This document shows, piece by piece, positions 22,381 to 30,803 of a stretch of DNA of 30,803 nucleotides (positions within the stretch are counted from its first letter, which is position 1; every line of letters begins with the position of its first letter). The stretch covers positions 1,881,902-1,912,704 of the forward strand of contig FN649758.1 of assembly GCA_000310025.1 (NCBI GenBank), in the 5' to 3' direction. The notes under the pieces are model-generated. The model was given only the letters and a program-made list of their open reading frames with translations, did no database searches and was not told the DNA's origin. This DNA comes from Ectocarpus siliculosus. Its lineage: Eukaryota > Sar > Phaeophyceae > Ectocarpales > Ectocarpaceae. A program made the position numbers and the translations under genes.

Positions 22381-22656
22381 AGAGCGGGAGATTCTTATCT
22401 CCAAGTACATCCTATTCCTTGCCGTGTCCAGTACGCAACCAGATTTCGCAACGCATTCTGCGATCCTCCGGAAACCCTCAACTGTGAAGTTGATAATGCC
22501 ACCCAACTCGCTATTGACAACTATGAGGATTTTCAGGATCGTACTCATCAACAAGATGACCCTGTAGGTGCTCGTCTTGGTCACGCCTGCCCTCTTTCGC
22601 AATGCAAAGCGCTGAGAGGATCTCCACCTCTCCGGAATTGTTCTCTAGTGTTGTAA
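22381..22656 (+). CDS. Unassigned open frame without ATG
   Basis: The 92-codon frame follows TAG at 22378-22380 and ends at TAA 22654-22656. It has no internal start in a suitable place. The peptide has ordinary soluble-protein composition: VQYATRFRNAFCDPPETLNC, then VDNATQLAIDNYEDFQDRTH. It could be an exon (ACACCTAG at 22373-22380 can act as an acceptor) or a fragment of a decayed transposon protein. No family is recognised. Confidence 0.3.
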   Translation, partial: RAGDSYLQVHPIPCRVQYATRFRNAFCDPPETLNCEVDNATQLAIDNYEDFQDRTHQQDDPVGARLGHACPLSQCKALRGSPPLRNCSLVL

Positions 22657-22901
22657 AGGTTGGGCAAGTGACCCATGGCCCGCCTTACGTCGAAATCCCC
22701 TTCTTGAGAATGCCAGCATCAACGCCTGATCTGACATTCTCCGGGGTTTGTGCGCGTCCCACGGCGACATCCGCCTCTAGCAGCAGCCGTAGCTAGACCC
22801 ATTCTGAATGAGCGTAGGCTGTGATGCCGAGCCTTGGCAACAGGGTTCAGTATTTCATGTTTCGGTGTGCGCTGTTTACGCCGGGGCAAGAAGTTGAGGG
22901 A

Positions 22902-23222
22902 TCACTGTCCCTCGGGAGCATTCCCAAATTGAATCGAAAGCAGTGCATAAACTGTACCGCAGTTTGGAATTCCTCCCAAACCTGTCTTGCTACTTGCCGC
23001 CAAGGTATTCCCCGGACATCGACAGCTGCGGTTGAAACAGCCGGACGATTGTTCGTTGTGTGTATCATTCTCTAGAAACCATCTCCAATTTTGCTCACCA
23101 GGTTCCCTATTGTATGCAGTGGACCCATTCACCATACAACTGCACACGTTTACTGCTGTAACCTGGCAGTCTGATCGGAACGATGAGTGGTATGGTAGGC
23201 AGCCGTATTTAGATCTGCTCAA
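22902..23222 (-). CDS. Unassigned Cys-rich open frame (minus strand)
   Basis: A 106-residue frame with about ten cysteines in short spacings (VNVCSCMVNGSTAY, SSGCFNRSCRCPGN, GGIPNCG) and many Gly, Ser and Asn. This resembles secreted disulphide-rich domains, but there is no signal peptide. Its start overlaps a 21-base tandem duplication (23201-23241) that repeats the peptide MSRSKYG. No introns or relatives are recognised; chance remains possible. Confidence 0.25.
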   Translation of the reverse strand: MSRSKYGCLPYHSSFRSDCQVTAVNVCSCMVNGSTAYNREPGEQNWRWFLENDTHNEQSSGCFNRSCRCPGNTLAASSKTGLGGIPNCGTVYALLSIQFGNAPEGQ

Positions 23223-23241
23223 GCCGTATTTAGATCTGCTC
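23201..23241. repeat. 21-bp tandem duplication
   Basis: AGCCGTATTTAGATCTGCTC is repeated immediately after one extra A, giving two 20-21 base units with no mismatch. Confidence 0.93.
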
Positions 23242-23282
23242 AGGCATGACTAAAATGATCGTCATTCTGACCCTGCGTATTC

Positions 23283-23412
23283 CTCCCGCAACCTTTGCTT
23301 CACCCATTCGTCGCCAGGGAGATGGCCGACAAGGTCGAACGCCGACATGACGGCGATTCGGCTTCAGGCCACCAATGGGTAATTCGGTCCTGGGGGACCG
23401 GTGACTTTATAC
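23283..23412 (+). repeat. Dispersed ~130-bp repeat, copy 1
   Basis: Similar in the same orientation to 30645-30775. Shared blocks include CGCAACCTTTG, ACAAGGTCGAACG, ACATGACGG and AATGGGTAATTCG/AATGGGTCACTCG. Copies differ at many sites, so the duplication is old. Confidence 0.72.
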
Positions 23413-23689
23413 GAGCGATGGTAGGGAGGTGAGCATACACATTTTGTCGAAGAGCGTGTTCTGGTGTGGACGAAACATGGATGCTTGGTGTTCTATCTCG
23501 TGCGGTATGTACAGCATGTAGTCCTGCCTGCAGTCGTTCCCTATGGGGACTAGACTCCTCGAAGTCAGTGGGTCCTGCGCGTGATATTAGGTTGAATCTA
23601 CGTCAATTTGATGTCAGCAAGGGGTGATAGCAAAACGTCGAAATTCGCCGAACGGTTGTTTCAGCTCTGATTGGCTATCATGATTCCGA
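23413..23689. other. Short intergenic stretch
   Basis: Nothing recognisable between the dispersed repeat and the duplicated block starting near 23690. Confidence 0.4.
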
Positions 23690-24060
23690 GTTTTGCGCCA
23701 GTTTTGTCAGTGTGTTGTTCGTGTTCCCAGACGTCCCATCGGCCCAATACATTGCGTTTGCATCTTCTTCAACCTGCGGTGTCCATCAACTTCCAGCGCT
23801 CCCGAAGCGAAGCGAGCTCAGTTTGAGCAGTATAAGGAGGAGCTGAGTAGGGATGGTTCCATTGGCGATGACGCCGCCTCAACCGATGGCAGCGGCGCTG
23901 TCTCCACCAGCTCCGCCGCCGGTGACGCCAGGTACGCTTTGTTACAGGCGTGGTGCGTACTTGGCATACGTGTTGCTGTTGTTTCTTTGTCTCGCATGTT
24001 TTGGTGGAGCTCATCGACCTGTCTGTCACGCCCCCTCGGTCCGATCTGAGTTGGCCTGGA
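23690..24060 (+). repeat. Duplicated block, copy 1 (covers exon and donor)
   Basis: Matches 27985-28535 in the same orientation. Shared sequence runs from CAGTTTTGTC and CCCAGACGTCCCATC through the exon of the hypothetical gene and its splice donor, past CTCGCATGTTT to CCCCCTCGGTCCGATCTGAG. Copy 2 carries an insertion of about 150 bases with an inverted repeat. Confidence 0.82.
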
Positions 24061-25285
24061 AAAATGGTCATCAACCTCCTGGTTGGTATTATTGTTTCGG
24101 TGGTTCTCGAGTGGAGCAGTGTGGTCCCTTCGGGAGGTGAGCGCTCGGTTGGTAAGATGTTGTCTCCTGTGCGTGGTTTGAATTGTGGAGGACCCCCGGG
24201 AGGATAACCCAGGTGCAGCACCTGTTGGTTGGTGCTTGGTTGGTTGCTCGCAGAATGATTTCGTCGACCATTGTCTGCATATCCGCTGACGATTGCTGCC
24301 CGCGCCTCGTTGCCCGACTGAATCACAAACAGTCTGGACATGGCCAAGAGCCACACCAGCGACGGCATGAGCGGGATCGCCGGCGACGCAGAGAACGAGG
24401 GAGCTACGACAAAGGTATAGGCCACCCCCTCGCGGCACTTAGCGCCGTTGCTCGTCTCATTCCTCGTGTGTCACGTCTTGATTCTTGAGTCCTGTGCCCT
24501 TGCGATTCTCCTTTGAAGGCTACGCCCATGTTGGGGTCTTCACCCAACCGTTGCACACATGGTGAGGCACACGTTTGCCATAGGCCCTCCTCCTTGCGGT
24601 AGATTCACTCACATCATTCGCGTGCCCTTCTAATCTCGGGACCTCTCTCTTGCTGTTGTGCCTCCCTGCTGTTCTGGGCCAACCAAACGACGCGACCACC
24701 GGCGGCGGTGACGGCAGCGGGGGCGGGGGCGGGGGAAACACCGTCGCTGACAAGATCGACGTCGAAGCGGCACACACCCTGCTCGCTATGCGCAGCGGGA
24801 GTGCCGGTGAGGCAAGCGGGGCCAGCTCTCTCACCGAACAGGACGAGCTAATGTCCTCCTGGTCGACGTCAGCACCAGCGGTGTTTCCCTCGTTGGTGAG
24901 CCCTGCGCCAGAAGGGGACGCAACGGCGGAGCTCCTGGAGGTAAGCGGGTGCACGTGTAACGTAAGGTCTGATCTGAGGGTTTCTGCTTGAAGTGAGGAC
25001 ACCTTCGATGATTCGTGTTGTGTGGGCGTTGCTTTTTATTTCCGAGATCTGCAAAGCGGTCGAGGCCGGACGCATGCGTTTCGGCATTGGGCTGGACTCT
25101 CTGCGTGTATGTGTTGTTGCTGCTGGTGCTATGACTGCGGCAGTTGTTGCTCACGTGAGCTCTTGCAGAATGCCCACTTGCCCGCGACCACAGCGATGCC
25201 TGCTTTTTCGGAAATTCCGGCACTATCAATACTGCTTCGGACAGGACTACACACAAGGTTTTTAACACAAGACAATACAAACTAG
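23797..25285 (+). CDS. Four-exon hypothetical protein (possibly 5' partial)
   Basis: I join exons 23797-23931, 24333-24414, ~24584-24940 and 25169-25285. Donors are GT, acceptors AG, and phases agree (phase 2 at the first junction, 0 at the others). The protein starts in EAKRAQFEQYKEELSRDG, then a Ser/Asp/Ala-rich part. Exon 2 reads LDMAKSHTSDGMSGIAGDAE. Exon 3 has a Gly tract, then VADKIDVEAAHTLLAMRSGS and a Ser/Glu-rich segment. Exon 4 ends FLTQDNTN and TAG. About 230 residues, mostly disordered in composition; no domain is recognised. The start codon is unknown, and the 5' edge of exon 3 is the weakest call because the good polypyrimidine tract at 24640-24680 has no AG in the right phase. 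The first exon has a damaged second copy at 28.3 kb. Confidence 0.45.
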
Positions 25286-25743
25286 CTTCATGGAAACATT
25301 CTGGTTGACGTTCGAACTACATCATGCAGTATTGACGTCCGAGCTCTTCTTGTTTCTCTTGTCTTGCCCTAACCGAAGTGAGCATAACTCGTGGTTAGGG
25401 ACTACGGCGGTTTACTATCAATCAAACAGGACGCTCCACCGCCTACGATCCTCTTACTTTGCCCCAGGCCCGCGGCATACTTCCTCTGTGGGGTGCTTTG
25501 GCCCAGTACCGTGGTAGCGACGAATGGAGGTTAAGGCTATGGACATGATTCTTAACTGTACACCCCATATATATTTATCCCCAAACCTGAAAAATAATTC
25601 AATTAAGTAAACACTCACCCCATATATATATTTGGGGCATAAGAGACCCAAAAGAAATAGGGCCACTACCTTCGCCATGCTAGCAAATAGATTATATGAA
25701 CAACAAATGAAAGACCTGCCGAAACATTTTGGAAACGTTTTAG
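25286..25743. other. Intergenic, with two CACCCCATATATAT copies
   Basis: Two AT-rich blocks (near 25559 and 25616) share CACCCCATATATATTT. The second is nearly palindromic, running into TTTGGGG. No gene is seen. Confidence 0.5.
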
Positions 25744-25969
25744 GAGGGTGGTAACCCCTGGTGTGGTAGATGGCAGGAATAGTCCCCGGATGGATGCAAG
25801 AGTCACTCGATCGAGTGGTGGGGAGCATTTGTTGTGTTTGCCGCTAGATGATGAGCTGTCGATATCCTCGTCGTTGGAAGAGATCGGAGACCGGGTAGCG
25901 GCGAGCCCTGGAAGAATGGAATGCGGAATCAGAAGCGCAATGAAGCTCATGGTGTCCGACGACGAGTGA
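25744..25969 (+). CDS. Candidate exon, unassigned
   Basis: The frame opens after a TTTTAG acceptor and contains MDARVTRSSGG (ATG at 25790), then LPLDDELSISSSLEEIGDRV, and ends MKLMVSDDE with TGA at 25967-25969. A strong donor (GTGAGT at 25966) overlaps the stop, so it may be an internal exon ending at 25965 instead. The acidic, Ser-rich composition is protein-like. No homologue is recognised. It lies 459 bases downstream of the four-exon gene on the same strand. Confidence 0.35.
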
Positions 25970-27984
25970 GTCTACTATCGCACAAGAGCAAGAGCCTGTT
26001 TTTCACCCCTGTGGTTGTTTTGTTTTTCGAGAGAGGCCATCTCATTTTCTTAGAACGCGATAAGTCCGATCCGACAGGCACTCTCGGTCTAACGATTGCT
26101 GCAGAAATACATTCTACCTCCGTCGACGAAAGGGCGAAGCAGGAAGGCGTTGGAACTGTATTGTTTGACTCACTTGTCTAGCGGTTGATGAACGCAGTGA
26201 AAACGTTGTCGACCAGGTTGGCGGCAAACCTCTCGTATTAATTTTGTTGATTCTTTGATGCGTTAGTAGTCTTGTGTTAAGGCCATCATGGACAAACGTG
26301 TGATGTTGTAGATGGAACAAACAATCTGTAACACACATGAAGATGGTAGCACTCGTGTTATGAAATAGTGTGAACTTGAAGACGGCAGAAGAATGAACAA
26401 TATTGAACACGACGAAATACGTGAGAGATTGAAATGTGTGGCGTAGGAGGGGGGGGTGTACTCATAGTCGTGCATGCCGTATATTGACCTTGCATCCCTA
26501 CAAGCCGGGATGGAGCACGCCGGGTTTTCACCGGACCCGACTCTCACATCACCAAGGTCGAAGCACCGTGAGGTATTCGGCGAGTCGCATGAAGGGTTAG
26601 CTGCATCCTGCTAAGGGCGTTCGGCATGTTGTGCATACTTCCTTGCGTACGGATGACAGCTGCATGTGACTTACTTGATTTTTTGGTGTTTTCACTTCCA
26701 GCGACCGTTGTAAGCACTGTGTCAAGTAAACCTCGACTAGGCGACGTTCCGCAAATTGATTAAACAAAATATAGAACGTGTTCACCCAGAGTTGAGACAA
26801 ACAAGTCCGTAAAATTTGTGAAATGTGCAAAGGGAAAATGGCCATCTAGTCCCGGTGGAATTTCATTCAATTCAAGGCCGCCTTGCATCATTTCTGGTGG
26901 TCGTATTGTGGGAAGGTGAAGCGAAAACAGAAACATTATGCCAACCCATATAATCTGGACGTCGTTCTTTTTCGTTACATTGTCGGGACGCAACAGCCGG
27001 GGTTACACAGGAGCAAGGCCACCACAGGATTGTGGCGAAATGGATTCAGCCTTTCCTTTCTCATGTCGACCGTGCAAAATGTGGGACTTTTCGTACATAC
27101 GAAGGTATCGTTTTCGTTGGATTGTATGGGCATCCATGGAATCATTTCACGACATATATAATAGTTGAATATAATGAGTCAGGCATTCATTCGAGGATCA
27201 TTACATCAAGGTCTGGACTATGTGTCAAATATGCAAGAGGAAACGACCAAAATTGCTCACGCGGAGCTTCGTTCTTATTCGAGGTGGTCTTTCGTACATG
27301 ATGGTAGCATTCGGAGTTGCCCTCGTTGTCAATAGCCTGGGACGTCTTCTCAGTTTGTGAGTTTGTGTTGCGAGGAACACATGCTTCTTTGGCAATGTCC
27401 CTGGTGGGGTGTCGAAGGCGCTCTTGTTTATTCCCTCTTTGTGTTTGAATAGCTGAACGCTCTGGGCCCGGCATACCCGACGAGAGTGATGACAGGATGG
27501 TCCACACATGTCAGTAGCATGGAACCGACGACGGACGAAAGATAGGCAGCTCTAGAGGATTTACATTGACGGATTAATCGTTTCACATCCAAAGCTCAAC
27601 AATGTTGTGTGTCAGACATTCGGCTGCCTTTTTTAGGCTGTTACGTACAGAGGAGATATACCACTGCATGTTGTCCGGAAGGCTGTGGTAGAAACAGAGG
27701 ATGGTCATGTTACACTGTCCTGGACACTCTTTATCCATTTATAGATATGACATGGATTTGAACACGAGGTTACCCAGCGGAATGTTTTGGAACGTGGCGG
27801 AATGATGTTGGCTTTCTGTCCTTGATGGTAAGAGGAGGGAACGTCAGAGACGCTCCCAGGCCCACTTAACACCGCGTGGTGATTGATAAACGCGTACATT
27901 CGAGGTCGCGTATGATATACATGATGTCGGGATCCACGGAACGGTTATGTTAGCCCTGGATGACCTTGGTTATGATCCGAAGGT
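25970..27984. other. Long region without a supported gene
   Basis: It holds short frames only. The best are a 53-residue plus-strand ATG frame at 27174-27335, which ends RSCPRCQ and is moderately protein-like, and a minus-strand frame at 26263-26547 starting MRVGSGENPACSIPACRDAR. Neither has a recognisable family or clear splice partners. Confidence 0.35.
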
Positions 27985-28535
27985 TAAGCCAGTTTTGTCT
28001 ATGTGCCGTTCGTATCCCCAGACGTCCCATCAGCCCGATACATTTTGTATGCATCTTCTCGCCAATGGAACCAGCCTCTTGCTGCAGGCCATCCCGACTC
28101 AGCTCCTCCACGTGCTGGTCGTACTGGGCTTTCCTTGCCAGCCTCCTGCTTCCAGACCACCCCGATTCAACTCCTGGACGTACTGCTCACATTGAGCTTA
28201 AACGGCTTCGGGAGCGGCCTCCAGGAGCGGCCTCGAGGCCGATCCCGAGGCCAAGCAAGCTCAGTACGAGCAGTATGTCTAGGGGTTGAGTCGGGATGGG
28301 GTGCGGCAAGAGGCTGGTTCGGTTGGAGATGCCAGTATCGCTTCAACCGACGGAGACACAAGGGATGGCAGCGTCGCCCGCTCCACCGGCCCCGCCGGTG
28401 ACCCTAGGTATGCTTCCGTTACAGGCGTGCGGTTCACTTGGAATACGTGTTGCTGTTGTGGTTTTTCTCGCATGTTTCGATGGAGCATATTGACCTGTCT
28501 GTCATGCCCCCTCGGTCCGATCTGAGCTGGCCCGG
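27985..28535 (+). pseudogene. Damaged second copy of the 23.8-kb first exon and flanks
   Basis: It aligns with 23690-24060. The exon-equivalent part encodes EAKQAQYEQYV, a TAG stop, then GLSRDGVRQEAGSVGDASIA, and retains the splice donor (CCCTAG then GTATGC, donor at 28408). The in-frame stop and an inverted insertion upstream make it a likely pseudogene. It preserves a seven-residue stretch (VRQEAGS) that copy 1 lacks between SRDG and SIGD, so copy 1 may have a small deletion. Confidence 0.6.
28060..28330. repeat. Inverted repeat of a coding repeat unit, centre ~28234
   Basis: The arms meet at the palindrome GGCCTCGAGGCC (28229-28240). The right arm encodes AQYEQYV-x-GLSRDG on plus. The left arm encodes two head-to-tail relatives on minus: AQCEQYVQELNRGGLEAGG (28200 down to ~28142) and AQYDQHVEELSRDGLQQEAG (~28135 down to ~28075). 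The same unit, AQFEQYKEELSRDG, occurs in the 23.8-kb gene. So this is a short repeat family with protein-coding potential, arranged head to head. Confidence 0.65.
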
Positions 28536-28835
28536 ATACAGCTGCTTATGTTGTGTCATGCCATCTATATATGCATGTCCTTGGTCTCAGCACATGGCGA
28601 CACCACAATTTCACGCAAACTGCGCCAAGAGTTTCCCCATGTGGTTTGTCAATAATACCCCCAAGGGGAGCATGTGTCACTTTCGATGACCCTTGGACAA
28701 AACAAGTCCACCATCAGTGTCGAACACACGGCCCACAGTCCATTCCCCTCGGCCTTATGTATACCTCCCTGCGCACCTGGTATTGGGCAGGGCCACGCCG
28801 GCACGGGCGCTGGGCCCAAGGAAAGAGGATTCCAG

Positions 28836-29767
28836 GTAGGCTTCGATATGTTCGAGAACGAGGGCGAAGAGAGGCTTGCCGTGTGTAGCAGATCTCGTTC
28901 TTCGACACAATGGGATAAGAGTTGTTTTGAAGGGGGGGTGATGACGGAGGAGGAAGAGGAGGTAAGCCCAAACTCTGGCCGCGCGCGCGCGCGCAATACT
29001 CCACTTGAGACAAAATCCTAGTGGTTGTCTTTCCACCACCCGTTCTCTCCCCTGCTGCTCCCCCGCGACTCATTCAACGCTCCCGGTTCGCAGCCTGAGT
29101 GGACGGTGCCACCGGATGAGCCTGGGGCCGACCATTAATGGAAGGATTACTCAACTCGTCACCACTGGTGACGTCTTGCGCCATGTGTAGTCCTTTGACT
29201 CGTGGTCGGCTACAGGCTAATCTTGTGGCACCGTCCACTCAGGCTGCCAACCGGGAGCGTTGAATGAGTCGTAATGGAGGGCCGTGGGTAAACGAAAATC
29301 GTGGAGTCGGCTACACCACTACATAGGACGAAATTGCCAGTTTGTGCGGAAAGCCAGCACGTCCGCACTTTCACATCGTACAGCGTCCGGCCGTTGTGGG
29401 GTCGACTAGATATCATGTTTATTATATACTCACAGGATGTCGTCGTCAGATATTGGACTTGATTTTAGCGTACATGCCGTCGCGACATGAACATACGCCC
29501 CCTCCTTCCTATCGTTGGAAACGTTGACCTCGCCTCGTTTGGCTGCCTTGGGTGCATCCACGTCACAATCCGACTGAATGCAATCCAGGTTCGACACCTC
29601 TTTGAACTTCTACCCTCGTATGAGACGACACCCTCTACCCCAATTGTTTCGATTCTCCCAATTTCCAGGTATCGCTGTACTATGGGCGCAATGAGGTCGC
29701 CACATCCGCGGTGATCGCGATGCACCCAAGGGAAGTCCTCAAGGGCTTCACGGAATACCATCAGTAA
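28836..29767 (+). CDS. Candidate gene fragment, acidic exon plus alternative 3' exons
   Basis: Exon 28836-28961 lies between a TTCCAG acceptor and a GTAAGC donor. It encodes VGFDMFENEGEERLAV and ends VMTEEEEE in phase 0. Two downstream acceptors continue this frame. One is 29094-29138 (PEWTVPPDEPGADH then TAA), inside the arm of a foldback element. The other is 29669-29767 (VSLYYGRNEVATSAVIAM, then HPREVLKGFTEYHQ and TAA), with a strong donor GTAAGT at 29764 as another possibility. The second looks more like folded protein. Upstream exons and function are unknown. Confidence 0.35.
28981..28994. repeat. (GC)7 dinucleotide tract
   Basis: A pure GC alternation, 14 bases, inside the intron that follows the exon ending at 28961. 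Confidence 0.9.
29066..29271. mobile_element. Foldback/MITE-like element, 206 bp
   Basis: Bases 29066-29112 and 29225-29271 are 47-base inverted repeats with one mismatch that I can see. The inner sequence remains partly complementary (GAGCCTGGGGCCGACCA against its partner near 29195-29220). It closes on a perfect short hairpin, CGTCACC-ACT-GGTGACG, at about 29158-29174. The whole can fold into one long hairpin. No transposase is encoded and no clear target-site duplication was identified. Confidence 0.8.
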
Positions 29768-30074
29768 GTGGCGACCGGGCCCTACGATGTCCTCAAGGTG
29801 AGAGGTACCCCACATGCGACCACGTACCACGGTGACGCCCCCACGCGTCTAGGTTGCCGCCGGGCAACCCGTACGGCTAGCGACGACCTGTCTTCATCAA
29901 TTCTTGCCGTTTCCGTCGTTCCTCCTTATCGCAATAACGCCTCGTTGGCCTCTGGTGATAGTAGCTAAACAACGATACACGCGAATCGACGACCCTCGCT
30001 GAATTGCGAACGATGAGTGCCATAGGAGGAGCAGAAAACCACCCCTGCACTTTCAGTGGCTCTGCGGTGTATAG

Positions 30075-30192
30075 CTGGTGTTCCACATTATTGTGCGCTT
30101 GTTCTTCAAATACCCAAGGAAGACGTCGTTTGAGTTTTTTCAATACGAGGTCGAGTTGGAAACAAAGGTTGCGGTTTGGGAGCTACCGACAG
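30075..30192 (+). CDS. Candidate exon, unassigned
   Basis: The open frame follows GTGTATAG and is bounded by a donor (CGACAG then GTGAAA). It encodes LVFHIIVRLFFKYPRKTSF followed by EFFQYEVELETKVAVWELPT. The alternating hydrophobic and charged pattern looks like folded protein. Its phase (0 in, 1 out) does not match the donor at 29764 (phase 2), so I cannot join them. No family is recognised. Confidence 0.3.
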
Positions 30193-30300
30193 GTGAAAAT
30201 AGACACGAACGAAAACGGAAAAATTCACATATGTCCGTGCTGCCCCTGGAATCCCCGCGGCGAAGACTCCAGAGGCGAAGAATATGTTCCGTAAGTCGTG

Positions 30301-30450
30301 AGTAAGTTCTTATCCAATACCCAGATCATTCAATGTAAGGATTGGATTTGGTTGGGTGAGGCCTCCTGCGCCGGCAGGAGGGCCTCGCCACAAGTAACCC
30401 TTTGGGCTGGGTGTGCCCAGGCCCAAAGTGTTTGAATGATCAGTAAGTTC
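30301..30450. mobile_element. Small hairpin-rich element flanked by AGTAAGTTC
   Basis: AGTAAGTTC occurs at 30301-30309 and 30442-30450. Just inside are imperfectly placed inverted sequences CAGATCATTCAA (30322-30333) and TTGAATGATCAG (30432-30443). Between lie two GC-rich hairpins: 30358-30386 (GAGGCCTCCTGC with GCAGGAGGGCCTC) and 30400-30428 (CTTTGGGCTGGG with CCCAGGCCCAAAG). This fits a miniature inverted-repeat element, although one flank overlaps the inverted sequence by two bases, so boundaries are uncertain. Confidence 0.5.
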
Positions 30451-30644
30451 ATGAATATGAGTAAGCATTGTGTAGGGCGGGTGGGATGGTCTCAAATATT
30501 TTCCTTCCTTCTCTGCTCCGGCGTATTTCGGGAGAGAAAAAGGAGACTAAACTAGGTGGGGTCATTTTCCAACATCCTTTCTGGAATATCTGACTCGTCC
30601 CGATTTCGTTCCGAAATCTAGATTCGTCTCGAATCCGAGATTAC

Positions 30645-30775
30645 TCTCGCAACCTTTGGTTCACTCATGCCTCGCCGGGGACACGGCACACAAGGTCGAA
30701 CGTCAACATGACGGACGTTCGGATTCAGCCCATGAATGGGTCACTCGTTCCTGGGGTCAAGGGAATTTGTACGAA
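30645..30775 (+). repeat. Dispersed ~130-bp repeat, copy 2
   Basis: Second copy of the block at 23283-23412, same orientation, with the same ordered shared blocks. It runs directly into the terminal palindrome. Confidence 0.72.
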
Positions 30776-30799
30776 CTATTAAATAGTTCGTACAAATTC
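30763..30799. repeat. Perfect 17-bp inverted repeat with 3-base loop
   Basis: GAATTTGTACGAACTAT, a TAA loop, then the exact reverse complement. Complementarity stops beyond the arms (GGG against CAC). It sits four bases from the window end. Confidence 0.93.
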
Positions 30800-30803
30800 A
30801 CAA

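Noticed and set aside
23769-24438. Two >200-residue minus-strand frames
   Set aside because: They lie opposite the spliced plus-strand model, which has matching phases and a duplicated exon with a retained donor.
1-30803. CRISPR arrays, bacterial operons, riboswitches, rRNA or integrated viral genes
   Set aside because: No regularly spaced repeats with spacers, no rRNA-like conserved blocks and no recognisable viral structural or replication proteins were seen; the spliced genes point to a eukaryote.

Overview
This is eukaryotic nuclear DNA. It carries interrupted coding sequence with GT-AG introns of roughly 130 to 780 bases, a non-LTR (LINE) retrotransposon, several families of degenerate dispersed and tandem repeats, and CTG microsatellites. 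The Ser/Ala/Gly/Asp-rich proteins, long intergenic spaces and moderately high GC would suit a stramenopile, most likely a brown alga such as Ectocarpus. That assignment is an inference; no diagnostic marker gene is present.

The first ~340 bases are a chain of homopolymer runs and look like a poor-quality contig end. From ~379 to 3363 (+) lies the 3' end of a gene that I read as the C-terminus of the cohesin loader SCC2/NIPBL. Five exons join in compatible phase. They contain the conserved helical segment found near the C-terminus of this family and end in a basic then acidic tail. Between 3.4 and 9 kb I see no recognisable gene, only small direct and tandem duplications and one short possible ORF. 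From 9.2 to 11.4 kb there is a striking repeat landscape: many copies of a palindrome centred on TGRTGCAYCA, and three tandem degenerate units of about 340-370 bp. A minus-strand open frame at 12.2-12.5 kb looks protein-like but is unassigned.

From 13.2 to 21.7 kb a ~1-kb repeat occurs four times in one orientation: two nearly complete copies and two partial ones. A LINE on the minus strand lies between the second and third copies. Its reverse transcriptase frame is long and open. Its endonuclease part carries a frameshift and an in-frame stop, and is cut off by a 100-N assembly gap.

From 22 to 30.8 kb there are fragmentary coding stretches on the plus strand. These are a four-exon gene model at 23.8-25.3 kb, a damaged second copy of its first exon at 28.3 kb that forms part of an inverted repeat, and other isolated exon-like segments. 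Mixed in are a ~206-bp foldback element, a small element of GC-rich hairpins, a second dispersed repeat pair, and a 37-base palindrome at the very end of the window. Apart from SCC2 and the LINE, protein identities are not established.
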